Assembly: GCF_003148685.1 (NCBI RefSeq)
Contig: NZ_QGGR01000001.1
Location: 1 to 64,000, forward strand
Direction of reading: 5' to 3'
DNA: 64,000 nucleotides
Source of the DNA: Actinoplanes xinjiangensis
GTDB lineage: Bacteria > Actinomycetota > Actinomycetes > Mycobacteriales > Micromonosporaceae
The notes beneath the pieces are model-generated. The model had not been told where the DNA came from, searched no databases, and saw only the letters and a program-made list of their open reading frames with translations. A program made the translations under genes and the position numbers. Positions 8,343 to 17,321 of the stretch are shown piece after piece (within the stretch, counting starts at the first letter, position 1; each line of letters opens with the position of its first letter).

Positions 8343-10550
8343 ATGCATCTATGGGAGCGCTCCCTCAAGATAGGCGCCGTCGCCGTCCTGATGGTCGCCG
8401 GCGCCGCGGCCCCGGCCCACGCCGAAGAGGTCGAACAGGTCCTGAACGGCGGTTTCGACAACGGCGCGGACCCGTTCTGGACCAACGCGGGCATGACGAT
8501 CGGCCTCACCGACGGCCGGGCCTGCGTCGACGTGCCCGGCGGCACCGTCAACCGCTGGGACGCCGCGGTCGGCCAGAACGACATCGACCTGGTCGCCGGC
8601 GAGACCTACCGGTTCAGCTTCGACGCGAGTGGCGACGCCGGCCACGTCGTACGGGCCATCACCGGCCTCGCCGTCGATCCTTACGACACCTACTTCGAGC
8701 AGTCGCCGGTCCTCGGGGACTGGCAGCACTACGAGTGGACGTTCACCGCGAACGCGAGCACCACGCAGGGCCAGGTCGCCTTCCAGGTCGGCGGCAGCCC
8801 CGACCCGTGGCGCTTCTGTGTGGACAACGTCTCGCTGGTCGGCGGCGTGCCGCCGGAGGTCTACGAGCCGGACACCGGCCCCCGCGTGCGGGTCAACCAG
8901 GTCGCCTACCTGCCGGACGGCCCCAAGACCGCCACCCTGGTCACCCCGGCCACGACCGCGTTGCTGTGGGAACTCCGCGACAAGTCCGGCAAGGTGGTCA
9001 AACGCGGTAGGTCGACCCCTCGCGGTGTCGACGCGTCCTCCGGCCAGAACGTCCACACCATCGACTTCAGCGGCTACCGCCACCGGGCCTCCGGGCTCAC
9101 CCTGAGCGCCGACGGCGAGACGTCGCGACCCTTCGACATCACCTCGCAGGTGTACGACCGGCTGCGCGCCGACGCGCTGAAGATGTACTACACCCAGCGC
9201 AGTGGTATCGAGATCCGTGACGACCTGCGGCCCGGGTACGCGCGCCCGGCCGGCCACGTCGACGTGGCACCCAACCAGGGCGACGGCGCCGTGCCCTGCC
9301 AGCCGGGCGTCTGCGACTACACCCTGGACGTGCGCGGCGGCTGGTACGACGCCGGCGACCACGGCAAATACGTCGTCAACGGCGGTATCTCGGTGTGGGG
9401 GCTGCTCGCCGAGTACGAGCACAACCGTGGCTCGCGCAAACTGAACCTGGCCATCCCGGAGAGCGGCAACCGGGTCCCGGACATCCTCGACGAGGCCCGC
9501 TGGGAGCTGGAGTTCCTGCTCAGCATGCAGGTCCCGGCCGGTAAGCCGACCGCCGGACTGGTCCACCACAAGATCCACGACCAGGCGTGGACCGGCCTGC
9601 CGCTGATGCCGCACCTCGACCCGCAGCCGCGTGAGCTGCACCCGGTCTCCACGGCCGCGACCCTCAACCTGGCGGCCACCGCGGCCCAGGCGGCGCGGAT
9701 CTACGCCAGGTACGACCGGGCGTTCGCGACCCGGGCCCTGAAGGCGGCGCGGACCGCGTACGCCGCGGCCAAGGCCCACCCGGACCTGCTCGCGCCGGAG
9801 TCCGACGGCGTCGGCGGCGGTGCCTACAACGACGCGAAGGTGACCGACGACTTCTACTGGGCGGCGGCTGAGCTCTACCTGACCACCGGCGAGCGGAAGT
9901 ACGCGGCGGACGTGCTGGCCGCCCCGGAGCACACCACCGACGTGTTCGGCCAGGTGTCGTTCGACTGGGCGTCGACCGCGGCCGCGGCGAAGATCGACCT
10001 GGCGCTGCTGCCGAACCGGCTGCCCGGCCTGTCGAGCGTGAAGTCGCAGGTGGTCAAGGGCGCCGACAAGTACCTGGCGATCCAGCGGCAGCACCCGTAC
10101 GGCGTCGCCTACGCCCCCGCGGACAACGTGTGGGACTGGGGTTCCAACAGCGCCATCGCCAACAACCTGGTGGTGGTCGCGGCCGCACACCGGATCACCG
10201 GAAAGGACCGCTACCGCGACGGCCTGCTCACCGGCCTGGACTACCTGTTCGGCCGCAACGCGCTGAACATCTCCTACGTCACCGGGTACGGCGAGGTCGC
10301 CGCGCAGAACCAGCACAGCCGCTGGTACGCCGCACAACTCGACCCGTCCCTGCCGCACCCGCCGGCCGGCACCCTGGCCGGCGGCCCGAACTCCTCGATC
10401 CAGGACCCGGTCGCGCAGAGCCTGCTCAAGGGCTGCACCGGCCAGTTCTGCTACATCGACGACATCGGCTCGTGGGCCACCAACGAGCTGACCATCAACT
10501 GGAACGCGGCACTGGCTCACCTGATCGGCTACGTCGCCGAACTCGACTGA
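8343..10550 (+). CDS. GH9 endoglucanase with N-terminal carbohydrate-binding module
   Basis: A 735-residue secreted cellulase. After a signal peptide ending AAPAHA there is a CBM4/9-like beta-sandwich (roughly residues 30-165, LNGGFDNG to [10 protein letters not shown]), an Ig-like domain ([13 protein letters not shown] onward) and the GH9 catalytic domain. Catalytic features are visible: [17 protein letters not shown] with the nucleophile-activating Asp pair, and [17 protein letters not shown] with the acid Glu. It should cleave beta-1,4-glucan outside the cell. The start is uncertain: ATG 8343 and an in-frame GTG at 8337 both lack a ribosome site. A CebR/CelR-like operator overlaps the first codons, pointing to cellobiose-dependent repression. 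Confidence 0.93.
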   Translation: MHLWERSLKIGAVAVLMVAGAAAPAHAEEVEQVLNGGFDNGADPFWTNAGMTIGLTDGRACVDVPGGTVNRWDAAVGQNDIDLVAGETYRFSFDASGDAGHVVRAITGLAVDPYDTYFEQSPVLGDWQHYEWTFTANASTTQGQVAFQVGGSPDPWRFCVDNVSLVGGVPPEVYEPDTGPRVRVNQVAYLPDGPKTATLVTPATTALLWELRDKSGKVVKRGRSTPRGVDASSGQNVHTIDFSGYRHRASGLTLSADGETSRPFDITSQVYDRLRADALKMYYTQRSGIEIRDDLRPGYARPAGHVDVAPNQGDGAVPCQPGVCDYTLDVRGGWYDAGDHGKYVVNGGISVWGLLAEYEHNRGSRKLNLAIPESGNRVPDILDEARWELEFLLSMQVPAGKPTAGLVHHKIHDQAWTGLPLMPHLDPQPRELHPVSTAATLNLAATAAQAARIYARYDRAFATRALKAARTAYAAAKAHPDLLAPESDGVGGGAYNDAKVTDDFYWAAAELYLTTGERKYAADVLAAPEHTTDVFGQVSFDWASTAAAAKIDLALLPNRLPGLSSVKSQVVKGADKYLAIQRQHPYGVAYAPADNVWDWGSNSAIANNLVVVAAAHRITGKDRYRDGLLTGLDYLFGRNALNISYVTGYGEVAAQNQHSRWYAAQLDPSLPHPPAGTLAGGPNSSIQDPVAQSLLKGCTGQFCYIDDIGSWATNELTINWNAALAHLIGYVAELD
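8352..8365. promoter_or_regulatory. CebR/CelR-type operator inside the start of the GH9 gene
   Basis: TGGGAGCGCTCCCT matches the 14-bp palindrome TGGGAGCGCTCCCA known for the LacI-family cellulase repressors CebR (Streptomyces) and CelR (Thermobifida) at 13 of 14 positions. It starts 10 bases into the ORF from ATG 8343, so a bound repressor would sit on the translation start region and block an initiating or elongating polymerase. Confidence 0.8.
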
Positions 10551-10568
10551 TATCTGTCATCGCACGAC

Positions 10569-10614
10569 GGGTCCCTCCCGCCCTAGGCTTCGAGGGGAGG
10601 GCAGGGAGGGACCC
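10569..10614 (+). terminator. Strong hairpin between GH9 and P450; right arm holds the P450 ribosome site
   Basis: GGGTCCCTCCC (10569-10579) pairs with GGGAGGGACCC (10604-10614), and GCCCT pairs with AGGGC inside it, giving about 16 base pairs with one bulge. It begins 18 bases after the GH9 stop, as expected of a terminator, but has no T-run. The GGGAGGG of the right arm is also the only ribosome site for the TTG start at 10616, so the same hairpin could hold back P450 translation. Confidence 0.7.
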
Positions 10615-10615
10615 G

Positions 10616-11896
10616 TTGCGCGCTCTACGTTTCGCCACCACGCTCTACCGTCGCCGCCTCGACATCGCCTACCACGGCTACGTCCACGGCGACCCGATGT
10701 CACGACTGCACCTGGCGCCCGGCCGGGAGGACCCGTACGCGATCTACGAGAGCATCCGCGCCCGGGGCGAGCTGGTGCCGACCCGGCTCGGCAACTTCGT
10801 GACCGCCGGCCATGCGGTGTGCAACATCGTCCTGCGGGACCGCCGTTTCGGGGTGGCGGCCTCGGCGTCCACCGGCCCGGCGGCTCCCGGCCAGCAGGTC
10901 GACATGTCGTTCCTGGACCGGGATCCGCCCGACCACACCCGGCTGCGGCGCCTGGCCCAGCCGTCGTTCAGCCCGCGGCAGATCACCGCGTTCCGTCCGC
11001 AGGTCGAGCAGACCGTCGACAAGCTCCTCGGCGCCGCCGCCGAACAGGGCCGGTTCGACCTGGTGAGCGGCTTCTCGGCGCCCCTGCCGATCGCGGTGAT
11101 CAGCGACCTTCTCGATATTCCGAACAGTGACGAGGCCGGGTTCGCCCGGCACGGCGCGACCATCGGCAGCGCGCTGGACGGCATCCGCTCGCTGGGTCAC
11201 GCCGCCCGGCTCCTGGCCGCCAAGAACGAGCTGGACGACGTGTTCATCCGGCTCATCGCGTCCCGGCGGGCCGCTCTGGAGTCCGGCGCCGAGCCGGTCG
11301 ACGACGTGATCGGCCGCATCCTGGCCGCCGAGGGCGACCAGATCGAGGCACCCGAGATCCTGCCGATGCTGCGGCTGCTGCTGGTCGCCGGGTTCGAGAC
11401 CACGGTCAACCTGATCGGCAACGCGGTCAACGCACTGCTCGGCCACCCCGATCAGTGGGAGGCACTGTGCGCCGATCCGGCCGGCCTGGCCGCCCCGGCG
11501 ATCGAGGAGACACTGCGCTGGGATCCGCCGGTGCAGCGCACCGCCCGGTGCGCCCTCGATGAGATGGAGCTGGCCGGCCACCGGATTCGCCGCGGCCAGT
11601 TCGTGGTGACGCTGATCGGCGCCGCCGGCCGGGATCCGGCGGTCTTCACCGACGCGGGGCGTTTCGACATCCACCGCACCCCGGAGGCCGACCACCTGGC
11701 GTTCTCCAGCGGCATCCACTACTGCGTCGGTGCACCCCTGGCCCGCCTGGAGGCGACGGTGGCCCTCCAGCGCCTGGCCGAGCGGATGCCGGGCCTCCGG
11801 CGGGACGGCGTGGTGCGCCGCCGCAGCTCCGGCCTGATCCGCGGCCCGATCCACTTCCCGGTCCAGGCCACCGGCGTCCCCTCCCGAGCCAGATGA
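10616..11896 (+). CDS. Cytochrome P450
   Basis: A 426-residue soluble bacterial P450 mono-oxygenase. The I-helix motif AGFETT, the ExxR pair in EETLRWDPP (about residue 296) and the heme-thiolate loop FSSGIHYCVGAPLARLEA (Cys near residue 370) are all intact. The substrate cannot be told from sequence. TTG 10616 is the best start: GGGAGGG lies five bases upstream, and no ATG occurs before the conserved region near residue 20. No ferredoxin or ferredoxin reductase gene is adjacent, so redox partners must come from elsewhere. See the hairpin entry for possible translational control. Confidence 0.92.
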   Translation: MRALRFATTLYRRRLDIAYHGYVHGDPMSRLHLAPGREDPYAIYESIRARGELVPTRLGNFVTAGHAVCNIVLRDRRFGVAASASTGPAAPGQQVDMSFLDRDPPDHTRLRRLAQPSFSPRQITAFRPQVEQTVDKLLGAAAEQGRFDLVSGFSAPLPIAVISDLLDIPNSDEAGFARHGATIGSALDGIRSLGHAARLLAAKNELDDVFIRLIASRRAALESGAEPVDDVIGRILAAEGDQIEAPEILPMLRLLLVAGFETTVNLIGNAVNALLGHPDQWEALCADPAGLAAPAIEETLRWDPPVQRTARCALDEMELAGHRIRRGQFVVTLIGAAGRDPAVFTDAGRFDIHRTPEADHLAFSSGIHYCVGAPLARLEATVALQRLAERMPGLRRDGVVRRRSSGLIRGPIHFPVQATGVPSRAR

Positions 11897-11976
11897 GGGC
11901 CTACAGCACTCCATGAACGGCGGCTTTCCGCCACGACGCCGGCGACGGCCCGCAGCACTCCGCCGCCCGCGACAGC

Positions 11977-12024
11977 AGGCTCCGAGGCGACCGTGGCGGC
12001 AGGCTGCGAGGCGACGGTGGCGGC
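11977..12024. repeat. 24-bp tandem duplication at a convergent gap
   Basis: Two adjacent 24-bp copies (11977-12000 and 12001-12024) differ at two positions. They fill most of the short convergent gap between the P450 gene and the ureohydrolase gene, just beyond the ureohydrolase stop. Confidence 0.8.
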
Positions 12025-12026
12025 GG

Positions 12027-12800
12027 TCAGCGGTGCGCCGCCACCAGGGCCGCGAACCGGGCGATCAGGTCGGCCCGGACCGCCCGCTCGGCCTCGTCGG
12101 TGGCCGGAAGCCAGGGGCAGGCGACGTGGACGGCGGCGACCCGGCCGGTGGCGAGCAGGCGCCCGCACGCGGCCAGGACCTCGGCTGCGGACGGTCCGTC
12201 CGCGACCGGGAAACGCAGCCGCGGCACCTCGGCGGCGTCGATGACGTCCAGGTCGACGTGCACGACGAGCGGACCGGCCGGGGCGGTGTCCCCGTTCACG
12301 CCGGCGACCGGGAGCCGGCGGACCGCGCTGCCGGCCAGGTATTCGGCTTCGGGCGGGTCGACGTCACGAGCGCCGGCCAGGACGACCCGGTCCGGCGCGA
12401 TCGGGCGCAGTCCGAACCGGGTCGCGTACTCGTCGGAGTGCGCGCCGGTCACCAGCCGCAGCGACATCCCGCCCAGATAGCCGGAACCGCTCGATTCGAC
12501 GGTGTGCAGGTCGGCGTGGGCGTCGAACCAGATGATCGCGGGGTCGCCGCCGCGGCGCTGCACACCGGCGACCGCACCACCGGCGATCAGGCAGTCCCCG
12601 GAGAACACGAGGGGAAGACCGTCGGCGGAGGCCACGGCGGCCGCGACCGCCTCGTATTCGGCGGCGAGCCGCTCCCAACGGAACTCGTCCGAAGCGGCGC
12701 CGGCCGGGAAGGCCGGATGCACGACGACGTCGGCGGGAGCCGCGATGTCGCCGGCGGGAAGTTGATCGTCCTGGTGGTAGGGCACGAGAATGACCGTCAC
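12027..12800 (-). CDS. Arginase/agmatinase-family ureohydrolase
   Basis: A 257-residue member of the arginase superfamily, which hydrolyses guanidino compounds with a two-manganese centre. Metal motifs are visible as WFDAHADLHT and HVDLDVIDAAE. The first motif, normally GGDH, reads FSGDCL here, with Cys in place of the metal-ligand His, and the usual Pro after DLDVID is replaced by Ala. The true substrate may therefore not be arginine or agmatine. The GTG at 12800 overlaps the STAS gene stop by 4 bases, so both are translated from one mRNA. Confidence 0.8.
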   Translation of the reverse strand: MTVILVPYHQDDQLPAGDIAAPADVVVHPAFPAGAASDEFRWERLAAEYEAVAAAVASADGLPLVFSGDCLIAGGAVAGVQRRGGDPAIIWFDAHADLHTVESSGSGYLGGMSLRLVTGAHSDEYATRFGLRPIAPDRVVLAGARDVDPPEAEYLAGSAVRRLPVAGVNGDTAPAGPLVVHVDLDVIDAAEVPRLRFPVADGPSAAEVLAACGRLLATGRVAAVHVACPWLPATDEAERAVRADLIARFAALVAAHR

Positions 12801-13150
12801 GGTCCGATTCTCCAGCCCGGTGACCCGTGGGTCGAGGGCAGGCCGAGCATGCCGGTGAGACCGGTCAGCCCCAACTGGCGGTGCACGAACTCGCTGGGGT
12901 TGCGCACCACGAACCGGGTGCCCTGGTCACGGGCCGACTGGTGGCTTCCGACGAGCAGACCGATCCCTCGGGAGTCCATGAACGTCACCAGCGTCAGGTC
13001 CAGGATCATCAGCCGGGGCCGGTCCCGGTTCAGCGCCTCCAGCATCGCGGCCCGCAGGCCCTCCACCGTCGTCGCGTCGAGACTCCCCCGAACGTCCACC
13101 ACGGTCGTCCCGTCGGCCTGCCGTCGTGCCGTCATCGCGGCCCCGCCCAT
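12797..13150 (-). CDS. STAS-domain anti-sigma-factor antagonist
   Basis: A 117-residue single STAS domain, like SpoIIAA/RsbV. The phosphorylatable Ser is in TFMDSRGIGLL. In its dephosphorylated form such a protein binds an anti-sigma kinase and frees a sigma factor. No kinase or sigma gene is adjacent, so the partner is unknown. The ATG at 13150 has GGAGG six bases upstream and is preferred over the ATG at 13135. It overlaps the ureohydrolase start by 4 bases. Association of a stress-response switch with a ureohydrolase is unusual and may be only transcriptional. Confidence 0.88.
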   Translation of the reverse strand: MGGAAMTARRQADGTTVVDVRGSLDATTVEGLRAAMLEALNRDRPRLMILDLTLVTFMDSRGIGLLVGSHQSARDQGTRFVVRNPSEFVHRQLGLTGLTGMLGLPSTHGSPGWRIGP

Positions 13151-13222
13151 CACACGCCTCCGACCTCGGCGAACCGCACGTCCGCCCCTCCGGCTCGCAG
13201 GCTCCCCCGCCACCGGGTGGGT

Positions 13223-13280
13223 GGGACGCACAGGGCGTACGCCGAAGGACCGGGACGCACACGGCGTACGCCGAGTGAAG
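13223..13280. repeat. 29-bp direct repeat holding a CGGCGTACGCCG palindrome
   Basis: GGGACGCACA begins at 13223 and again, nearly identical, at 13252. Each copy contains a 12-bp palindrome (GGGCGTACGCCG at 13233, CGGCGTACGCCG at 13262), so two matching sites face the same helix side after almost three turns. They lie in the divergent gap between the STAS operon and the amino-acid permease and could bind a dimeric regulator of either; no known regulator is recognised. Confidence 0.65.
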
Positions 13281-13420
13281 GGGTCACCCGCCGGGTACGC
13301 CGATCCCGGAAGACGCCGAAACGCAACCGGAGGGACGGGTTTCGGCGCATCGCGCCGATCATCTTGCGGCTCACCGGGAGCCCGGGTGACGGTGGCTGGA
13401 CGATTCCTGGGAGGAGACCG

Positions 13421-14935
13421 ATGGCTGGACGGGGCATCTTCGCGGTACGGGACGTGCGATCGCTGATCTCGGAGACGTCCGAGGAGGGCACACAGCTCAA
13501 ACGGGCGGTCGGGGCGACCCAGCTGACCGCCATGGGGGTCGGGGCGATCATCGGCACCGGCATCTTCGTCGTCATCGGTAAGGGCTCGTCACTCGCCGGG
13601 CCCGCGGTGATTCTGTCGTTCGTGCTGGCGGCGGTGGCGTGTGCGTTCTCCGCGCTGTCCTACGCCGAGCTGGCGTCGTCGATCCCGGTGTCCGGCAGCG
13701 CCTACACGTACGCGTACGCCACCCTCGGCGAACTGGTCGCGTGGATCATCGGCTGGGACCTGATCCTGGAGTACGGGGTGTCGGTCGCCGCGATCGCGGT
13801 CGGCTGGGGCGGCAACCTGAACGCGTTCCTGGACTCGGCGTTCGGCTACGCACTGCCGGACGCGATCGCGGCGGCCCCCGAGGACGGCGGCGTGTTCAAC
13901 CTGCCGGCCGTCTTCATCGTCCTGGCGATCACGTTGCTGCTGGTCCGCGGCGTCACCGAGAGCGTCCGCGTCAACCTGATCATGGTGGTGATCAAGCTGG
14001 CCGTGCTGGTGTTCTTCATCGTCATCGCGTTCGTGAACTTCGGCACCGGCAACTTCACGCCGTTCGCGCCGGAGGGGGTGGACGGGGTGACCGCGGCCGC
14101 GGCGATCATCTTCTTCGCGTACATCGGCTTCGACGCCGTCTCCACCGGCAGTGAGGAGGCCCGCAACCCGGCGAAGGATCTGCCGAAGGCGATCATCGGG
14201 TCGCTGCTCATCTGCACGTTCTTCTACGTGCTGACCGTGATCGGCGCGATCGGCATCGCCAGTCCCGCGCAGATGGCCGAGTCGGATGCACCGCTGGCCG
14301 CCGCCCTGGACCAGGGTGCCGGGCTGAACTGGGCGGCCGCGATCCTGGCGCTCGGCGCGGTCGTCGCGATCACCAGCGTGGTCCTGGTGATCTTCTACGG
14401 CCAGACCCGGATCTTCTTCGCGATGTGCCGCGACGGCCTCCTGCCACGCCGTCTCGCGACGGTCAACCAGCGGTACGGGACACCCGCGCGCCTGACCATC
14501 GGCCTGGGCGTCATGATCGCGATCCTGGCGGCGCTGGTTCCCCTGGGCACCATCGTCGAACTGGTCAACATCGGTACGCTGTTCGCGTTCGTGCTGGTCA
14601 ACATCGGTGTCATCGTGCTCCGCCGGACCCGGCCGGACATGCCCCGCCCGTACCGGGTGCCGTGGTCGCCGGTGCTGCCGTTGATCGGCATCGCCTTCGC
14701 CCTCTATCTGATGAGCGACCTGCCCTGGGACACCTGGCTGCGGTTCGGCGGCTGGCTGGCGGCCGGCCTGGTGATCTACTTCGCCTACGGTTACCGCCAC
14801 TCCCGCCTGCGCACCGTCGAAGCCGAATCGTCCGCCCTGTCCTCGACGCCGCCGCGAGCCGACGACGGCCCGGCTACGCGGCCCGATGACGACGGCACGG
14901 CGCCGCGGCCCGACGACGACCGGACGAGATCGTGA
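13421..14935 (+). CDS. APC-family amino-acid permease
   Basis: A 504-residue integral membrane transporter with about 12 helices, of the cationic-amino-acid-type APC subfamily. The unwound TM1 motif GVGAIIGTGIFVVIG (near residue 38) binds the substrate backbone in this family. The C-terminal ~50 residues are hydrophilic and Asp/Arg-rich, on the cytoplasmic side. The ATG at 13421 has GGGAGGAG a few bases upstream. The stop overlaps the GTG of a universal stress gene, forming an operon; permease/Usp coupling is common and suggests that stress signals act on transport. Confidence 0.92.
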   Translation: MAGRGIFAVRDVRSLISETSEEGTQLKRAVGATQLTAMGVGAIIGTGIFVVIGKGSSLAGPAVILSFVLAAVACAFSALSYAELASSIPVSGSAYTYAYATLGELVAWIIGWDLILEYGVSVAAIAVGWGGNLNAFLDSAFGYALPDAIAAAPEDGGVFNLPAVFIVLAITLLLVRGVTESVRVNLIMVVIKLAVLVFFIVIAFVNFGTGNFTPFAPEGVDGVTAAAAIIFFAYIGFDAVSTGSEEARNPAKDLPKAIIGSLLICTFFYVLTVIGAIGIASPAQMAESDAPLAAALDQGAGLNWAAAILALGAVVAITSVVLVIFYGQTRIFFAMCRDGLLPRRLATVNQRYGTPARLTIGLGVMIAILAALVPLGTIVELVNIGTLFAFVLVNIGVIVLRRTRPDMPRPYRVPWSPVLPLIGIAFALYLMSDLPWDTWLRFGGWLAAGLVIYFAYGYRHSRLRTVEAESSALSSTPPRADDGPATRPDDDGTAPRPDDDRTRS

Positions 14936-15807
14936 CGGCCCCGGCCGGCGGCCCGGTGATCGTCGGGGTCGACGGTGCCGCCTCGTCCGCCGACGCGCTG
15001 GCGCTGGGCGGGTGGGCCGCCACCACCCTCCAGGTCCCGCTGGTGGTCGCCGCGGTCCATCCGGCACCGTCGGCGATCGGTTCCGGCCGGGTCGACGCCG
15101 AATGGATCAGCGACCGCCGGGCCGCGGCCGAGCGGGCCCTGGACGAGGCCCGCGCTCTCCCGGGCGCCGTGGAGGCCGAGTACCGGGTGATCGCCTCCAG
15201 TTCAGCGGCACACGGGCTGCATGATCTGGCCGAGCAACTGAGTGCGGCACTGATCGTGGTCGGGTCGGCGGCGGCCGCACCGAACGCCCGTACCTTCGCC
15301 GGCAGCACCGCCGAACGTCTGCTGGCCGGCAGCGTCTGCCCGGTGGCGCTGGCCCCGGCCGGGATGCCGGCGCCGCCGGGAACGCTGGGCCGGATCGGTG
15401 TCGCCTACGTGGACACTCCCGACGGGCGGGCGGCGCTGACCACCGCGGCCCGCCTGGCCGACCGCACCGGAACCCCGTTGCGGCTGGTCACGGTGGTCGC
15501 GCGCGGCGACGCGGCCCGCCCGTTCCTGCTGGGTGCGGACGCCGAGCGGGCGTTCCTGGACACCGCCCGGGAGTCCTACGAGGAGGCGCTGCGCAAGGCC
15601 GCCGAGTCGGTCCCCGACGTCACGGTGGAGTGGGAGTTGCGCTCCGGCGACGTGGTCGAGTCGCTGGCCGAACTGGACGACGTCGACGTGCTGTTCTGCG
15701 GCTCCCGGGGATACGGCCCGGCCCGCCGCGTCCTGCTCGGCGGCGTCTCGGCCCGCCTGCTGCGCCGAGCCCGTCGCCCGGTCGTGGTCGTCCCCCGAGC
15801 CGCCTGA
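14932..15807 (+). CDS. Tandem-domain universal stress protein
   Basis: A 291-residue cytoplasmic protein with two Usp domains (about 1-140 and 150-291). The second keeps the ATP-binding motif as CGSRGYGPARRVLLGGVS; in the first it is degenerate (VGSAAAAPNARTFAGST). Proteins of this type bind ATP and help cells survive growth arrest. It begins at a GTG that shares four bases with the permease stop, so its synthesis is tied to the transporter. Directly downstream lie four copies of the palindromic repeat family. Confidence 0.9.
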   Translation: MTAPAGGPVIVGVDGAASSADALALGGWAATTLQVPLVVAAVHPAPSAIGSGRVDAEWISDRRAAAERALDEARALPGAVEAEYRVIASSSAAHGLHDLAEQLSAALIVVGSAAAAPNARTFAGSTAERLLAGSVCPVALAPAGMPAPPGTLGRIGVAYVDTPDGRAALTTAARLADRTGTPLRLVTVVARGDAARPFLLGADAERAFLDTARESYEEALRKAAESVPDVTVEWELRSGDVVESLAELDDVDVLFCGSRGYGPARRVLLGGVSARLLRRARRPVVVVPRAA

Positions 15808-15819
15808 CCCGCCCCACCC

Positions 15820-16064
15820 CGGCTGGCCCCCACCGCTGCCTCAAGACCCCCGAAACAGCGCCCACAACCAGCCAGAGCCCTCCGGCTGGCTCCCACCGCT
15901 GTCTCAAGGCTGCCGAGACAGCGGCCACAGCCAGCCAGAGCCACCCGGCTGGTCCCCACCGCTGTCTCAAGGGCGTTGAGACAGCGGCTACGACCAGCCG
16001 GATCTGACGGGCTGGTCGTCACCGCTGTCTCGAGAGTGCTGAGACAGCGGTGGGAGCCAGCCGG
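15820..16064. repeat. Dispersed palindrome family, locus 1, four copies
   Basis: Copies at 15820-15873, 15882-15936, 15945-16001 and 16009-16064. Each is about 56 bp: a left arm CCGGCTGG..CACCGCTGTCTCA, a short loop, and a right arm TGAGACAGCGGTG..CCAGCCGG, able to form a hairpin of 20 or more base pairs. The gap lies between the convergent Usp and Ser/Thr kinase genes. The outer and inner copies differ, so they are not one recent duplication. Best read as bidirectional terminators; related copies lie near 30.5 and 41.6 kb. Confidence 0.9.
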
Positions 16065-16074
16065 GTGGTGGTCG

Positions 16075-17043
16075 TCAGGCGCGGTGGCGGCCGATGTGGT
16101 CGGCGTCGTCGTCGGGAGCGGCGGCGACGGCGGAGGTGGGTGCGGCGGCGGCGCGTTCGTCCCAGGGCGACACGGCGGACGGGCGCCGCTCGGCCGGTTC
16201 CAGTTCGCGTAGCGGGACGTAGACGCGGGCGTCGACGGCCTCGGCGAGCAGCAGTGCCGCGACCAGGGCGGTGGGGCGTTCCGCCGGATCGCGGGCCAGG
16301 CAGCGCGAGCACAGGTCGAGCACCTCGGGCGGCAGGAAGTCCAGATGCGGCAGAGGGTCCGGGTCGGCGAAGCGCTGGGCGACGACCATCTCGGTGTGGC
16401 TGCGCGCCGACCACGGCAGGCGACCGGAGAGGCAGTGGTAGAGCAGGGTGCCGAGGGCGAACATGTCGGCGGCGGGGGTGGCCGGGTGACCCTCGAAGCG
16501 TTCCGGCGCGATGTAGGCGGGGGTGCCCATGACCGGGCCGTCCGGGTCGACCTCGGGCGTTCCGACGACGGCGGCGATGCCGAAGTCGAGGACCTTGGCG
16601 CCGGACGGGGTGAGCATGATGTTGGCCGGTTTGATGTCGCGGTGCACCACGTTCTCGGCGTGGGCGGCGGCGAGGGCGGCCGCGACCTCGGCGCAGATCC
16701 GCACGCCGATCCGCCAGTCGATCGGCCCACCGGCGAGGTGCTGGCTGAGGGTCTGGCCCTCGACGAGTTCCATGACGATGTACGGCACGTCGCGATCGGC
16801 CCCGGGCGAGGTGCCGAAGTCGTGCACCCCGGCGACGTTGGGGTGGGCGAGGCGTGCCGCGGAGCGGGCTTCGGCGCGGACCAGGGCCACCCCGGTCTCG
16901 CCGAGTGTCCCCTCTACCGCCGGATGCATGATCTTCACAGCCACCGGGCGGTCGAGCACCCGGTCGTGGCCGCGCCACACTTCCGACATTCCGCCCAGGC
17001 CGATCCGGTTGACCAGCCGGTACCGGCCGCCCAGCGTCCGCAT
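16075..17043 (-). CDS. Soluble Ser/Thr protein kinase
   Basis: A 322-residue Hanks-type kinase with a complete catalytic set: IGLGGMSEVW, VAVKIM, HRDIKPAN, DFGIA and APERF. No transmembrane segment or sensor domain follows the kinase domain, only a short Asp/Ala-rich tail, so it is cytoplasmic. The ATG at 17043 has a G-rich ribosome site (GGGGGTG) upstream; an upstream in-frame ATG at 17118 lacks one. Substrates cannot be predicted. The distance between the glycine loop and the catalytic Lys is normal here, unlike in the kinase at the right end of the window. Confidence 0.93.
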   Translation of the reverse strand: MRTLGGRYRLVNRIGLGGMSEVWRGHDRVLDRPVAVKIMHPAVEGTLGETGVALVRAEARSAARLAHPNVAGVHDFGTSPGADRDVPYIVMELVEGQTLSQHLAGGPIDWRIGVRICAEVAAALAAAHAENVVHRDIKPANIMLTPSGAKVLDFGIAAVVGTPEVDPDGPVMGTPAYIAPERFEGHPATPAADMFALGTLLYHCLSGRLPWSARSHTEMVVAQRFADPDPLPHLDFLPPEVLDLCSRCLARDPAERPTALVAALLLAEAVDARVYVPLRELEPAERRPSAVSPWDERAAAAPTSAVAAAPDDDADHIGRHRA

Positions 17044-17128
17044 CCGCACCCCCTGTAACAACGTTCGAGGGGCTCCGTTACCCGGCGGGGCCAGGCACAA
17101 ACAACGCGCCACTCGCACGGGGCCGAGA

Positions 17129-17170
17129 AATGGCGGAGCCCGTCACCTTGTGGGTGGGGACTCCGCCATT
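17129..17170. terminator. Hairpin downstream of the beta-propeller gene
   Basis: AATGGCGGAG (17129-17138) pairs with CTCCGCCATT (17161-17170), a perfect 10-bp stem whose 22-base loop can pair further. On the plus strand a T5 run follows at 17184. The element lies between the beta-propeller gene and the kinase start, both on the minus strand. Confidence 0.6.
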
Positions 17171-17223
17171 CGACAGTGCGGCCGTTTTTCGCGCCCACCT
17201 GACGTCGACGATGACGTTAGGTC

Positions 17224-17265
17224 ATCACCCCGGGAGGCCTTGAACTGGCCCCCACCTGGGGTGAT
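17224..17265. terminator. Second long hairpin downstream of the beta-propeller gene
   Basis: ATCACCCC (17224-17231) pairs with GGGGTGAT (17258-17265), with further GGCC/GGCC pairing inside and a 7-base apical loop. It sits about 57 bases beyond the stop of the gene at 17322 and is probably its terminator; with the hairpin at 17129 it could also form a structured leader for the kinase. Confidence 0.6.
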
Positions 17266-17321
17266 CGCGCTCTCAACTGATCATCCTACGCCCGCAGCCG
17301 ATCACCGGGAGTGAAGATAGA

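Noticed and set aside
13589..15067. 492-residue open frame on the minus strand
   Set aside because: Antisense to the permease; Asp/Arg/His-rich nonsense composition.
17216..17285. tRNA-like gene on the minus strand
   Set aside because: A stretch looks like a D-arm and T-loop (AGTTGAGAGCGC, AGTTCAA), but the T-stem and acceptor stem do not pair in register.
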